NCBI GenBank assembly: GCA_023627715.1
Contig: JAMAHW010000045.1
Span: forward strand, 62,001 to 126,000
DNA from: Periconia sp. R9002
Lineage: Eukaryota > Ascomycota > Dothideomycetes > Pleosporales > Periconiaceae
DNA length: 64,000 nucleotides
Direction of reading: 5' to 3'
In this document: one piece after another, positions 33,763 to 45,590 of the stretch
How positions within the stretch are numbered: the stretch's first letter is position 1
Layout of the letters: each line of letters opens with the position of its first letter
Position numbers and translations under genes: made by a program
Notes under the pieces: generated by a model
The model's database searches: none
What the model saw: only the letters and a program-made list of their open reading frames with translations
What the model was told of the DNA's origin: nothing

Positions 33763-34026
33763 TTATTTTTCGCCCTTAGAACCATTGTTATTTGCATTCC
33801 TATCCCCGGCACTCTGTGCCCGCGACGCAAAGCCACCTGATGACATGTCTCCTCCTCCGCGCGCCTTCAATAGTATTATAAGTATTCAATATACACAACT
33901 CAGCTAGATCCCGTAACGAATACATCTTACCTGTGAAGATTGAATCCTAGACGCGTCAGATTGCGACATTTGGTTGGATTTGCCCCCTCCGGCTGAACTA
34001 GTGTTGGTGTTGGGCCCTTGAGGCAT
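33763..34026 (-). CDS. Small SMP-domain-like protein, 65 aa
   Basis: Two short exons on the minus strand (34026-33931, 33864-33763; intron GTAAGA...GAAG, 66 nt) encode 65 aa. The sequence starts MPQGPNTNTSS and contains DASRIQSSQ and, across the splice, SSGGFASRAQSAGDRNA. That is the compact motif of small fungal seed-maturation-protein (SMP)-like proteins, linked by similarity to plant LEA-type proteins. It is hydrophilic, rich in G, S, Q and N, and lacks cysteine, as expected of a stress or desiccation-related disordered protein. It is too short and split to appear as a simple ORF. Splice sites, frame and motif agree; the function is inferred from the family. Confidence 0.68.
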
Positions 34027-35326
34027 CGCGGATATTCGACGTGGAACCGAAAAAATTCTGATATGGATGAGTTGTGATGTTTAAAGGTGAATGTAGAGCA
34101 AAGATTTCAAGGAGGCATGCGCCCGTACTTATAATCGGTCTCAGAAGCACTCACAATTATCACAGATCAAGTAACCACAGAACCTGTTTGGTCTCCCGCC
34201 AACTTTTTTTTTTTTCGGAAACTTTGAGTCACGAACAGAGTCCACATCATGAGCGTCAATTGGTAAAGTTGTTGAAGTTACCGTAAGCCTATCAACAAGG
34301 ACGTTGCTGTAGTTTGTGATATCCAGAGCTAAATTAATTTGCGCATACCCGATAAACTGATGCAAAATCTCGCAATAGAATTGAAAATTAAGATATGGGC
34401 AGCTACATGTATTTCAGTTTCAATCAGATGTTAGAGCACGCGATTTGTATGAAGCTGCATGCTTGTGAGGCACGTAAGGATAGTAGAGTGTCTGACGGTA
34501 GTTGTCTTGACTATTCAGTCGACGCTAGATGTGGGATTATGTAACTGATGGTTCGTTTATCTGTCGACTCCCCAACATCATCACACCCCCCTTACCATTA
34601 AAATTTCATCGCGAAAAGTGGTTGGATCGCAATGAAAAACGTTATTACATGCCATGATTGGCGCTCCGTGTTTATCAAGACTGGAAGGTTAGCGACATCT
34701 CTAGTGGGATTTATTGAAGTTTTTAAACCTATGTATCAAGCCTGTCATCCAATGCACACATGCTATTCACTTTCCGGCGGGGAGCCGGAGGTGATGCCAG
34801 GTTCCCACTGCCCTATAGCTGGCCCGGAAGTGGGAATCTAAACAAGGTTCTGAGTACTAATAGTAGTATTATTGAGTAATCCAATGGTAGGCTGATACTC
34901 ATAGTATGATTCCAAAGCTATGGCAGAGAAAGCGTGAAATAACTTCTAGCTTGCTGACATCCTACGGGTGTTTTTTTAGATTGGTGCGTGATTTCATGTT
35001 CTGTATAACAATCTCAACACTCTCTTTGACATTACGTCCTACAGGAATTCATCTTCAAACTTGAAAACGTTACAATGAGACGAATAGCAACACTATAAAC
35101 GGACCTGGTCACTCAGAATTCTGAAGAATGTGTCCGAGTAGAGTGTTCTTCAACTGAGTACTGCGCTGAAACGTCTGAGATTTGCACTAACAATTGTCTT
35201 CAATGAAAAGATAGAATCAACCTGAGTATGCCATGTTTCCAGAGTCAATGGTTGTCTGATTTAGCATTGTTGCCAATTTCTAATCTATTCCTGGTACACC
35301 AATCAATTGCGAAGAAGAAAACACTT
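34027..35326. other. Gene-poor intergenic region with one dispersed-repeat copy
   Basis: No supported gene. It holds a T11 run near 34205-34215, A/T-rich sequence, and most of the second copy of the 33-bp repeat (35296-35328) directly beside the BTB gene's stop. Short frames at 34074 and 34632 have no motifs. Confidence 0.4.
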
Positions 35327-35328
35327 TT
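35296..35328 (+). repeat. Dispersed 33-bp repeat, copy 2
   Basis: Same orientation as the copy at 21932-21964, differing by one base (CAATCAATT against CAATCGATT). Its right end overlaps the stop of the BTB gene by two bases, so it may mark a breakpoint or a transposed 3' end. Confidence 0.55.
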
Positions 35329-35998
35329 AAAAAGAATACACTTTTAATTCCTGGAGTTCATATGCTTTCCCATTGAAATTGATCGCCCTCTTGATGGATA
35401 TACTTTCGAGTTGCCGTTCTGCTTCATATCCCACCATGGTACTAGCCTGGGCCCTGTGGCACGCGGCCCCGCACAGTTCTGGATGACCCCGATGATTAAT
35501 AATAGCGTGTGGGCAGAGATAGACACGCCTCTTATCGACGTGGAAATGGTGGGCAATCTCTTTATTTCCACTGGTTACTTCAGGCATAGCCAGATGAATA
35601 CTCTGTCTTGTGGGGGTGTTTATGGAGATCGAAATTTCATCCCTATATCTGTGGTCTCCAATCCCACTATTCAGAGCATGTATTTCGAAGAATTGAACCT
35701 CATGCCCAAGGCGCGTGTATAATGAATAGTCAAATCCCGACTGCTTGAACCAAAATACCGGGAATATCCATGGGCGACGCATGTATGGAAGGAGATGCTC
35801 AAATATCTCGGGATCAGCGTCAACAAAGTACGACTCCTCGGCACCAGGTTTGTGGCCCATTCGTTCGGAATATAGAGCTTTAAAATGTCTAGACTCCGAC
35901 CTGAGAGTGTTGAGTAACCTTTTAAATTCTCGACCTCCAATATCGAGAATTATTGTATTTGAGTCCGGTGGAGCTTCAATGGAAGATGAAGTAGGCAT
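35327..35998 (-). CDS. BTB/POZ (T1-like) domain protein
   Basis: An intronless frame of 223 aa starts at ATG 35998; the open frame extends 14 codons upstream only through GTG. Residues about 12-90 form a BTB domain of the potassium-channel-tetramerisation type: NTIILDIGGREFKRLLNTL, HFKALYSER, then FVDADPEIFEHLLPYMRR. Such domains oligomerise and many act as adaptors for Cul3 ubiquitin ligases. The C-terminal part has no known domain but contains a conserved-looking block (KRRVYLCPHAI). It is an isolated gene in a gene-poor stretch, and its coding sequence ends inside the dispersed repeat. Confidence 0.75.
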   Translation of the reverse strand: MPTSSSIEAPPDSNTIILDIGGREFKRLLNTLRSESRHFKALYSERMGHKPGAEESYFVDADPEIFEHLLPYMRRPWIFPVFWFKQSGFDYSLYTRLGHEVQFFEIHALNSGIGDHRYRDEISISINTPTRQSIHLAMPEVTSGNKEIAHHFHVDKRRVYLCPHAIINHRGHPELCGAACHRAQASTMVGYEAERQLESISIKRAINFNGKAYELQELKVYSF

Positions 35999-36639
35999 TC
36001 TTGCTGGGACTTTCCGGATTATATGAGGTTGAAGCAACACTGGCAGATTGCCATCGAATTGTTGGCACAGTAAATAGACGCCTCTTTTTTTAACATATGA
36101 TGAGCTTCAGGTGCGCCGTAGGTCAGAAGTGCATGATGAAACTCGTCCCAATACAGCTTCAGTTGAATTGAGGTTATATACTTTTCCTTGTGAAATGAGT
36201 ATGAAAAAGATAAAATAATAATTATCGCATTGCAGAGTATTGTTTTATGCGCAATATCAACAAAGTCAAAGTTGAGAAGAACGTCCTTGACCCAGATCGA
36301 GAGACAGTTTAATTTTGGCGCACGTGATCGAAAGGGGTATATATTCAATTTCGATGTGTGAAACGCTTATCGGCATCTTTTTCTTATTTTTCGGCGTTGG
36401 GATCAAACCCTGGAAGCTGCAGAGCTCAATCAGGGACATATTTCGTATTTAGAATTGAGGATGATATGAAGCTGGAGTAATCAATGGTCCTTTCCAGAAC
36501 GTACGATTCTTGTCTATTATCATATGGGATTCACCATAAAATGAACGTACTGTCATCCAAATACCTAGAGAAATCACGCACAAACGTAGCTCTCCCAATC
36601 ATCTACATCTCCACCTTCTTTCAACTTCGCCACATTCGG
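35999..36639. other. Intergenic region, no gene seen
   Basis: A/T-rich flank between the BTB gene and the tannase gene. A minus-strand frame at 36019-36348 has no motif and unlikely composition, and the plus-strand frame from 36484 mostly shadows the tannase gene. Confidence 0.35.
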
Positions 36640-38219
36640 TCATGTACAAAGTCTCCTCGTTCTGTTTTCACCGTTCGTTGGACCCCAACTCTTGATACCC
36701 TCATCTGGTTGTTTTCCATTTTCAACCCAGTCTACTATTGCTGCAGAAACGCCATATTGCGCGGGCACATATGGATACTTCGCAATATTCGCGCCGCAGT
36801 GACCTCCCCCAGGCACCATAACGAGCTTTACAAAATCGTTCTCGGCTATCGTGGTTTCTGCGCCAATCGTTTTGCGCGTAATAGCTTCGACGTGCTGAAG
36901 CGACCACATTGGAGCGATATTTGGATCTGCCCACCCAGCGTACACAATCAGTTTTCCGCCCCTGTTACGGTATGAGGATAGATCGGTGCTTATTGAGTCG
37001 ATCAATGGGCCGGCCCGGGGGCCCAGCAAATCGACGTCTGATCCCCAATTGAATGTTGCTGGGTCGTATGAGAGATTGTTGTAGACCATATTTTGCAAAA
37101 TAGGCACGCTGAATGCATTTGAGAGAGCACCTTGGACCTGCGGAAGAAGCCAGCCAGCCTCAGACCCGAATGATAGTCCGGGAAATATAGATGTTCCGGG
37201 GGAATCTGAGCGCACTGGGCCTTGATACAATGCTTTGGCGGCAGAAAGCTGAGAGGGCGTTAGACAAGTGGTGTCATTGGCGGGAGGATTCTTCTCGCAA
37301 GCCAGAGAAGAGATGTTGAAAGAGCAGGCCAGAGGGTTCTCTATCAGAGTATCCCCTACACCATCTATCAGGTCGCATTCGCGAATCACACTGGCCTGGA
37401 TGAAGTCAAGCAACGGTTCAGACAGAGTGGTTTTGTTTGTCTATGTACCGTTGCTGAATTAGCACAGTTCGAGAAAGAGGGAATTATTGCGCCTACATTT
37501 GTTTGTTGTGCTCCCCACAAAAATGCCAGGATGAGATGTGTAAACCAATTTGCTGGGCACCCAGCAATAACACCATCGAACAGATCTGGATGAAATTCCG
37601 TGAGCGAAAATCCTTGCGCACCACCGGAAGAGCAGCCACGGTAGTACGAATGTTCTATATCATGCCCGTAGAAATCTTTGATCAGTACCTTCGCAGCTGG
37701 CGTAAAAATGCTGATGGCGTTATGAAGCCACGCTTTTATCTGATCCTCATCGTGTAGATACGGCTGATAAATACCAGGCGCACCAACACCGGGACCACCC
37801 CCAGCTTCGTTATCAGAGGCTAAATGACCTGCATCACCACCAGCCACTGCAAAACCCAATCCGCTGTTCAACTCATCAAGCATTTGCTGATACTCAATTA
37901 CTCCGGCCTCGCCACCGTTGCCAATTGCCATGAATCGCGAGGAGTATCCAGTGTCGGGTAACCAAAGCGCGAAATTCAAGGTGTCGTTTGTTCCATAGCG
38001 AACAGAAACATGAAGCTCGCAAAAAGCGACCTCGTTAAGTGTCCCAGATACATTCAAAGCGCTGACAGCGTAGTGTTTCGCATCGAGAAGAGAAGCGTTA
38101 TACGTGGAGAGTGAAGTCGACTCTGCAAACCACGAACAATCGGGAAGAGGATTTGACGCAGATGCGATTGATATGCACGCCGCAAATGCGGCAACGACAG
38201 GCCTAATCTGAATGTACAT
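36640..38219 (-). CDS. Secreted tannase/feruloyl esterase family hydrolase
   Basis: Two exons (38219-37497, 37440-36640; intron 56 nt) encode 507 aa with a signal peptide (VVAAFAACISIASA). Catalytic elements are complete: nucleophile motif GCSSGGAQG, acid in GWADPNIAP and histidine in GGGHCG. The cysteine before the serine and the one after the histidine form the CS-D-HC pair characteristic of the family. The lid region (GGGPGVGAPGIY) is present. Members cleave ester bonds in gallotannins or feruloylated plant cell-wall polymers outside the cell. It lies beside another secreted esterase on the same strand, so a joint role in plant-polymer or phenolic-ester breakdown is likely; a tie to the polyketide cluster 3.5 kb away is possible but unsupported. 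Confidence 0.88.
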
Positions 38220-39204
38220 GATGGGCTACGTAACACAATCGAAAAATCGCGCTGTTTCCCTACGAAATACAGCGTACGTGTAGTAGCCGGACAAGCCATA
38301 TTTGGAGGAATTTGATATTCTTTTTCCCAGTTGTCTCGCATGGACCCGAGTAAGTCTCTCGTGCGATAGTCAATTAAATATGTCATACACGACTTGTCGA
38401 TTCTTACTCTAAGTAGCTCCTGCGCCTATTTGAGCAAGTTAGTTGTGCGCCAAAATCTCACATTCACTGTAGAATCTTCCCCATTTCATCTGCATGATAA
38501 TACTACATTGTTGATAGAATGATGGTACATACGTACCAAGATAGCGGTCATTTCTATTCGTGCGATTACGATTAAAACAAATAGTGGGATTTCTGTTGCA
38601 GGAAAGGTTGTAACAAGCGTACATTGTCGCATCCATTGCCCAATCATCCCGGCTCCATCCGGATGTTTCGACAGCCATTCATTTGCATTCGGATTCACGG
38701 AATACCATGATACTTTTTTTTTCAAGCTGTATCGCTTATCCCTGACCACTCACTGCATATTAAAAATGCAAGGACCATACAGCATTAAATGGAATCCTAA
38801 CATTGCCACTCACATTGATGCAGAACCCTACTGTGACGAAATCCTATATCTTCACGGAGTGCGGCTGGTCGGCGAATGGTCAAGTTGCATCATGCATTAT
38901 GTCGTCCATTGCCATGGGGTTCCGAATTGATAGTTACAATGCCAAAAATATGGAGCTGCATGTATTGACGCGGCAGTTTTCTGCAAGCAAAGAGTAGTTT
39001 GACACAAACTATTTTTGTTGTATGGTAGGCTTTTCATGAGCTGGCGCCCGAAGATCGCTTAATCTGTACCGCTGCCATCGAGACACCACAGCCGGTATAG
39101 TAGTACGTACATTAGTTCAAGGAAGAAAGAAACAAAAAAATCGATCGCTTGCTTCTCCTTGTTTATATAAGGGGTGTTGACATGATCCAATTCCATTAGA
39201 CTAC
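38220..39204. other. Intergenic region, no gene seen
   Basis: Promoter of the tannase gene and 3' flank of the carboxylesterase gene. A minus-strand frame at 38486-38749 (a NEWLSKHPDGAG segment) is the only one with protein-like texture; it matches nothing I know and has no partner exon. Confidence 0.35.
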
Positions 39205-40824
39205 CTAGCAAGCCGCATCAAATTCCGCATTCTCCCCAAAAACTGCCTTCGCGCTTCCATTCCCCAACTTAACCAAAGTCTGCGCTTCAGGATCAAACAG
39301 CGGCCACCCGTACTCAATCAAGCCTTGTTCAGGATTCTTCGCAAACGCAGCCCAAGCACCCTGATAGTACTTACTCGTCGCTTCTTCCATCTCCGTATTA
39401 GGGCCACGAAGATCACTCGTCCCAAATATCATGGGTATGCCGCTGCTGTGGAACGCACCGAGCCAGTCGAAGGGATTGAGATTGGGCCATTCCCCAAAGT
39501 AACGTACGCGCCAGACGGGTACTTTAAAATGCCTACGTGCCGTGGCTCCCGTGGCGGCGCCGCAAGTCGTTCGTGTTGTGGCGGCATCAATAGCAGCTTG
39601 GCCGCCACTGGGGCCTGTTGGCGTGTAGTCGAGCAGAGAAGAACCCTCTGCATTTGTGGTGCTGTATATGGTAGGGACTTGCGCGAAAAGCCCACGTTGT
39701 TGGCGGTCCGTATAGTTGGAGAAGACTATTTGGTCATCGGCAGTAGGGCCGAAGGAAAGCGGGACACCGTTGTTCGACGAGGAATTATACTTGTTGTAAA
39801 CTTGTATAATTTCGGTCGCAGGCTTCGACTGCATGCACGCGAAAATCGAATCGCTACTACCGGAGGTGTCGCAACCCAATTTCGATGCTACGTATGTGAA
39901 GTTGCCACCCAAAGGATCAGATGAGTAGCTCCGAGAGGCAGATCCAGATTGTGCAATAAATGCTCGCACCAAAGGATCGAATGGGTACGAATAAGAGTAT
40001 AAATCTACGGCCGAGCCACTATGATACTTAATTAGCCATTTGATATCCGGAAAGAAAGGGATCATTTACCCTGCAGATTGTCCAAAAAGCGTCATCTTTC
40101 CAGCATCGCCTCCGAAGGCATGGATGTTGGCATAGATCCACTCGACAGCCTTTCGCTGGTCAAGCAATCCTGGATTCAAGTTGTGTCCATTTAGAGCAGC
40201 TGCTTTTGGAAAACCGAAGATGTTCAGTCGATAGCTACGATACAAATTAGCATGTGCGCTGAAGAGTTTCTGGCCTGCAAGTACGTACTTTATCGCAACT
40301 ACAATCACATTTTGATCGTGTACGATTCTGTCCCCATATTTATACTGAGAGGCCGAGCCTCCAGAGGTGAACCCGCCTCCGTGAATCCATATCATTACAG
40401 GTAGCTTGTCGCCGGTTTTGATTCTAGCCGGTGTCCATACATTGAGTGTCAAGCAGTCCTCACTTGTTGTTTGACCTGGAGAAAGCAAGAACCCGGTAAG
40501 ATACTCGGAGTATACTGTCGGCGTCCCAGAGTTATACTGGATGCAGGATGGGCCAAACCATGTTCCATTGACTGGTTCATCCCGAGGTTTCACTGAGACT
40601 GGCGGTTGGAAGCGGAGGGACCCAATCGGGGGCTCAGCATAAGGAATGTTCCCGAAAAAACGAACGTCCGTTTGGTTGGGAAAGATAACACCATGTACCG
40701 TAAAAAGGTTCGTCTTTACTGTCAGATCAGCCTCGGATAAAGTATGTCTCTTTGCCAGTGATCTACCGCTGGATTTACGAGAGCAGAACGCAAGTAGAGA
40801 GAGGACAAAGCTGATATTTCTCAT
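39205..40824 (-). CDS. Secreted type-B carboxylesterase/lipase
   Basis: Three exons (40824-40289, 40234-40070, 40018-39205) encode 504 aa. A signal peptide (ISFVLSLLAFCS) is followed by the family marks: RFFGNIPYAEPPIGSLRF, SEDCLTLNVWTP, the oxyanion-hole motif WIHGGGFTSG, nucleophile GQSAGG (completed across intron 2), glutamate in NAEGSSLL and histidine in GAFHSSG. The first intron would otherwise add YVLAGQKLF-like sequence between VVAIN and YRLNIFGFP. The nucleophile elbow has Gln in place of the more usual Glu, a common fungal variant. Substrate class is carboxylic esters; the exact one is unknown. It is a same-strand neighbour of the tannase-like esterase. Confidence 0.87.
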
Positions 40825-41729
40825 ATTTGTAGAGGACAGAAATGTCGCAATCCAGTTCGACCAACTGGAGGAATCATGGCAGATAATAAAGCAATCTGCT
40901 ATACATAGGAAGTGGGCATGGTACAAAAGGTTATGGATGAAAGTATTTCCATATTGACGTGTACGAAAATTTCGAGTAACTTGTATTGGACGCAGAAATC
41001 ATCATAATGGAGATTGACAAGACTTCGCTGGGACGGATAAACGCTTTCCCACGTTAATGCCAATTTCTTATGGTCGCTAACCCAGCTTCTGGCTCTGTGG
41101 CAAGGGGCCGAAGAATGCGGGGCTCCGCAATCGAAGAGTGGCTGGAAAAAAAGACGATGTTGATGTGGGGACATGGTGACATAGCGGGGAAAATGAACAC
41201 GGGGTCTGGGAATCGATTGCCGAGGCCATGGAATTCCATTGATGACGACTTGACAAGCGTTACTTGGCAACGTTTCTATGACTCGTGAAGCTGGGAATGT
41301 TGCTAGTGTATCCAGGAACAGAAGGTCGCGGTCTCTCAATGATCAAGGCGGGTATGAACTTTGCCAATTCCCGCGCTTGTCTGACAGCTTACCAAATGTC
41401 CGTGTCATGAACACACCCTAGCTTTTCTTCGCAGCAGCTCACATCCTTTCTTTCTCCCTACAAATTTGCCCTGGAATTTATCATTCTTACTGGAATATCG
41501 ACAGTTTCTATCGCAGAAACTGAATGAAGAAATAATGTCGAAATACCGAGTCTTAGCATGCGCAATGCTATATGAAGTTGCGCACTCTGAGCAATACGGC
41601 CAAGGCAATGGTCATCTCCAGGTATCCCTCGAATACGAAATAGCGATAGTCATGACTTCGGTCCGAGATTGCAATTGGCGTCAACCGAACATGAAAATCA
41701 TGAAAAGCTGGTACCAAGCAGGTGCAGGC
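40825..41729. other. Intergenic region at the left border of the polyketide cluster
   Basis: Between the carboxylesterase start and the 3' end of the bANK regulator. No supported gene; the long plus-strand frame from 41466 is largely antisense to the regulator. Confidence 0.35.
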
Positions 41730-42850
41730 TCAATCGGCACTGGGCTCCTGTCGTTTCCACACTTCACACTTCCTCGCTCTTCGCGTAAGATCACCTCCTG
41801 CCTGCAACACTGCCGTCAAACCCTGCTCCCACCCACGTTCAGCACAAACATGTACCGCCGTCCAATTATTTCTATCTGCTGCATTCACATCCGCTCCCCG
41901 ACTAATGAGCACTTTGAGAGTTTCCTCGTGCTTGCCTAAAGCTGCCCAGTGAATTGGTGTTCTTCCCAGATTGTCCTTTGTATTGATCAAGGCGCCGCGA
42001 GCGAGGAGTATATTCGCAACGTCTGCATGACCGGTCATGGCAGCTAGATGGAGGGGCGTGCGGCCGGAGGAATCTTGTTCATTGGCCGAGAGAGATTGGT
42101 CGAGGAGGATTGAGACAATCGATGCTCGGCCACGAAAGGCGGCGATATGCAAGACTGGAAGTTGCCCGTCGTCGCAATTGGGCGAGGGCAAGCCATCTGT
42201 CGGTGGCGGTGACACCATCATGGCTGCACCGGGCGATGGGAATGACTCCGTAACATTGGGCATCATGTTGCATGGAGCCTGTATGTTATGAACGGTATCA
42301 AGGGTGGTGTTTGGAAGGAGTTGTGGATTATGATGGGGATCATATTGCAGGAGGCTCGAAGACGCTTCAATCGCATCTTGTTGGATGGGTGGCGGAACGA
42401 TATTAGTCGCTCCGTCTCGAATAGTGGTGAAGAGCTCATCGAATGCGAAGTCAAAGTTCTCGTAAGTACTGTTTGACTGGGTATGTGGGGGAGTCGGCTG
42501 CTGGGTCGGTTGAGATGGTTGGGGCGGCTGGGGCGGCGGTTGCTGTGGTGGGTGCTGGAAGTTTGGAACGAAGACTATCGGCGACGGCGTCAGTGCCTGG
42601 CTCACACGTTGTTGGTTTCTACGTTCTGTCATCCTGTTAGAGTAGATACTATATAGCGCAGGTATTTTGAAATCGGAAAACGTTCTAGAATATGACTGCA
42701 GATCAATGGCAAGGAAGCTGAGAGGACGCGTTGATGACTATCTATTCGCTGGAGGTGCTTACTTCGAAAGTTTCTTTGGGCGTGCCGATTCTGCACTCTT
42801 CTTCGCTCCTGGGGTTCAATAGGCAAGGCTATGGTCTCGTTATTGTCCAT
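41730..42850 (-). CDS. bANK pathway regulator (basic region plus ankyrin repeats), ToxE-like
   Basis: Two exons (42850-42763, 42625-41730; intron 137 nt) encode 327 aa. The first exon and the splice build a bZIP-type basic region, ERRRVQNRHAQRNFRKRRNQ, but no leucine heptads follow it; instead comes a long P/Q-rich linker (PPQQPPPQPPQPSQPTQQ). The C-terminus has about four ankyrin repeats: GQLPVLHIAAFRGRA, SGRTPLHLAAMTGHAD, LGRTPIHWAALGKHEE, NNWTAVHVCAERGW. This basic-region-plus-ankyrin layout is that of ToxE, the pathway-specific activator of the HC-toxin genes in Cochliobolus carbonum, which binds DNA without a classic zipper. Its position next to P450 and PKS genes makes it the likely switch of this cluster. 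The acceptor used (GACAG) keeps the frame; an upstream alternative gives a stop. Confidence 0.85.
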
Positions 42851-43710
42851 CGTTAGTGCAGAGAAATGCTAATAATCGAAGAAATCGAGGCCGCGAGCTA
42901 GAAATGTAGTGCTCAGCCTAGCCAGTCGGTAGTGTATCATTTGTAGTGATACGAAATGCTAAGTCGACTGCTACAGGTAACGTCAATAACGGCGTCGCAT
43001 GGTAACTGCATATGCCTGCCTGTCTTCGTCTAAGATGCTATGGGTGGTGGTTTGGCTGCACACAGTGGTGAGAAAAGGATGCAAAGATCAAGGTGTTACT
43101 CGGTTGCCACCACAGATAACGCCGCCAAGCCTCGGCTAAGGCTCCTATGAAATACGATAGGATAGGTAGATTACACAAGAGACGTCATGGAAGGCGTAAT
43201 GAGGTTGTTGACTTATACGGCCGCGGTGGACTTCAAAAACGGAGCCGGCGTTCGTGTAGGTGGGGGAACAAATCCTGAAATCAGTGTAGACTGCATGTGA
43301 TAAATCTTGATTGCCGTTCAAAGCTTGTTATTTAGCGCCCGCTAGGTGCAAGTAAGTATATTTTAGCGAGATAAAGTATGGTCAGCGGCATCAATCCACA
43401 GTTGCTGGACATGTTGAGCCGAATACGATCAGCTACAATAGTACAAAGTATCCGAAATAATCCCCGGGTACGACGATCGCCCAGAATACAGCCAATTGTA
43501 TTCGTGTATTGTTTCAAAGAATGCAGACTACTATATCTTGAAAGTAATATATACTTTTAGGCTTATCGGCCCCTCAGACAAGAAACAACAACCTGGCAAT
43601 AGCACCGTTGCGGCTATAGTAGGTATAATATCAAATCCATAGCATCGTTCGCGTCATATCGATGCGTCAGAGCCAATGAACTATCCGGAGCGAACACGAG
43701 CTATCCTTGG
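42851..43710. promoter_or_regulatory. Promoter region of the bANK regulator
   Basis: About 860 bp between the regulator's start and the 3' end of the first cluster P450. It holds no coding motif. I looked for the ToxE target (tox-box, ATCTCNCGNA) and saw no exact copy on either strand. Confidence 0.35.
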
Positions 43711-45590
43711 TCACACCGGAATACCAGCCCGAACTTTGACTTGAACGCCCTTGCTGCCTTTTGTTGGGAATGGAACTAGACAGTCATACATCACCTTGAT
43801 ATCTTCATCGTAACTCGTCTCGTAGAGCGCCAGTGTGGGCGACGTCTGAGTATCCGTACCATCGTACAGGTCATAACGTCGAACAATACCACCTAGTAAT
43901 ACATAAAGCTCGGAGTAAGCCAGGTTGATCCCAAGACACATTCGTGTCCCCTTTGAAAAACTGAAAAGGTGTCTGTCAAGGCGTGGATTCTCAATCCATC
44001 GCTCAGGGAGAAACGCTTCGGGGTCTTTCCAATAGGCTGCATTCAGGTTGCATGACGGAGCATCCATGGCCATCGCGGTACCGGGAGGAATGATCCACTC
44101 TTTCTTGGTCGTCGGGTCTACGTATATCAAAGATTGCTCTGGGGCGATACGTGACTGACGAAACACGGCGCCAGGATGCAAGCGAATGCCTTCTTGTATG
44201 ACACCTGTCAAGTAAGGCAGCTGCTCAAGACGTGCAGAGCTTAGAGGTGCATCAGGGTTCGGAAATGCTTGAACTAGCTCGGTTTTGAGTTTTTTGTACA
44301 CGTCGGGATTCGCCAAAATCTGATACATCAGAGATGATAGCGTGTAGGCTTTCCTAGGTCAGCCAAAAGTAGTATTCTACAGTCCAAAGTACATCAGCCT
44401 ACCTGTAGTATCTTGCCCCGCAAGTACGAGAAGTTGAGCTTCTTGGCGAAGTCTGGCTGTGGACTTTTCTGAAGGAGGCACATCGGCTTGGAGCAGTCCG
44501 TGGAATACGGACTTATACCCCTCTTTTTTTGGCTCCGCACGTATTGCTTCAATCTGGTTTATCCAATTCTGACGATACGTTAGCAATGCCCATTATACCC
44601 GCTGGGTGATAAATAGACCGAAGCCACTCACTCCATGCATTGACCACAGACTCTGTAGACCCGGATAGATCCATCCCATCACCGATGGGGGTATTCTGTC
44701 CATCAAAGGTCCTAACCAAGAAATATAGGTCATCCTGTACGCCATGTTAAGGTGATCATCAACGGCCGCAAAGTAGCCAGCATTGTAATCGGGCATATCC
44801 ATATACTTGGTGCTTTCTCCGAATGAGAAATAAGTAATGATGTCGCATGTTGCGGCTTTGAAGGCCAAGCTCGCGTGCCATGGAGTCCCGGACAGTGCAC
44901 ATTCATCAAGTCGCTTCAAGATTGCATTCAGACTGTCAATGACGACATGATCCAATTTTCGAACATTCTGCTTCGAAAAATATGGATTGACTGCTGCGCG
45001 GCGCTTGCGATGAAGATCATGAGATGCAGTGGCAACCAATGAGTCCGGAACTAGGGCAGTCAGGCATGTTTCTCACGCATCAAGTTTATGGTACTCACGA
45101 AGCGTCGCACGTCCTTGCCATTTGAACTTGTCTCGTTTTTTGTTGCCGCCTGCATATATCTCGTCGATGAAGGCCGGATCGTTGACGTGCAACTCGTGAG
45201 GATTGATGCGAACAATTGGGCCTGCAATGAACGACGTTATTAGTGGAAATAATCATAACAAAATGATCGCCCGACGGTAATTACCGTATTTTTCGTGGAG
45301 CTTGTTCAGCTGCTTGAAGAACTGGCCATGTTGTACCACGTCAAAGTACGCCTGGTAGCCTGTAGTGAACGCAGCCAATTTTGGCCCTGGGAACTGCGCA
45401 ATAGGGGAAAGGAACACTGTGGGTCCCAGAGTCAGGTTTGATTTCTAAGCAACACCATATATGCATGCATACCTCGGTATATACCCAGTGCGACCCAGTA
45501 TAGGGCATACACGGTAAGCAGCGCTCCGCCGAGGAGGGCTGAAGGCTTGACGGCAGCGAGTATGTCCATGGGTATGTTGGGATCATTCAT
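43711..45590 (-). CDS. Cytochrome P450, TRI4/CYP58-like (cluster P450 1)
   Basis: Six exons (45590-45473, 45416-45285, 45221-45099, 45050-44632, 44568-44403, 44348-43711) encode 531 aa. The N-terminal anchor spans [18 protein letters not shown]. Motifs: [56 protein letters not shown]-helix LAGQDTTAYTLSS, K-helix [21 protein letters not shown] and heme loop [10 protein letters not shown]. This is the microsomal type related to trichodiene-oxygenase-like enzymes, which often make several oxidations on one terpene or polyketide. It is a paralogue of the P450 at 56468-58513, sharing motifs and most intron positions. It is divergent from the reductase at 46128, with 537 bp between. Confidence 0.88.

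Noticed and set aside
41466..41939. 157-codon plus-strand frame
   Set aside because: Mostly antisense to the ankyrin repeats of the bANK regulator; its codons mirror that gene.
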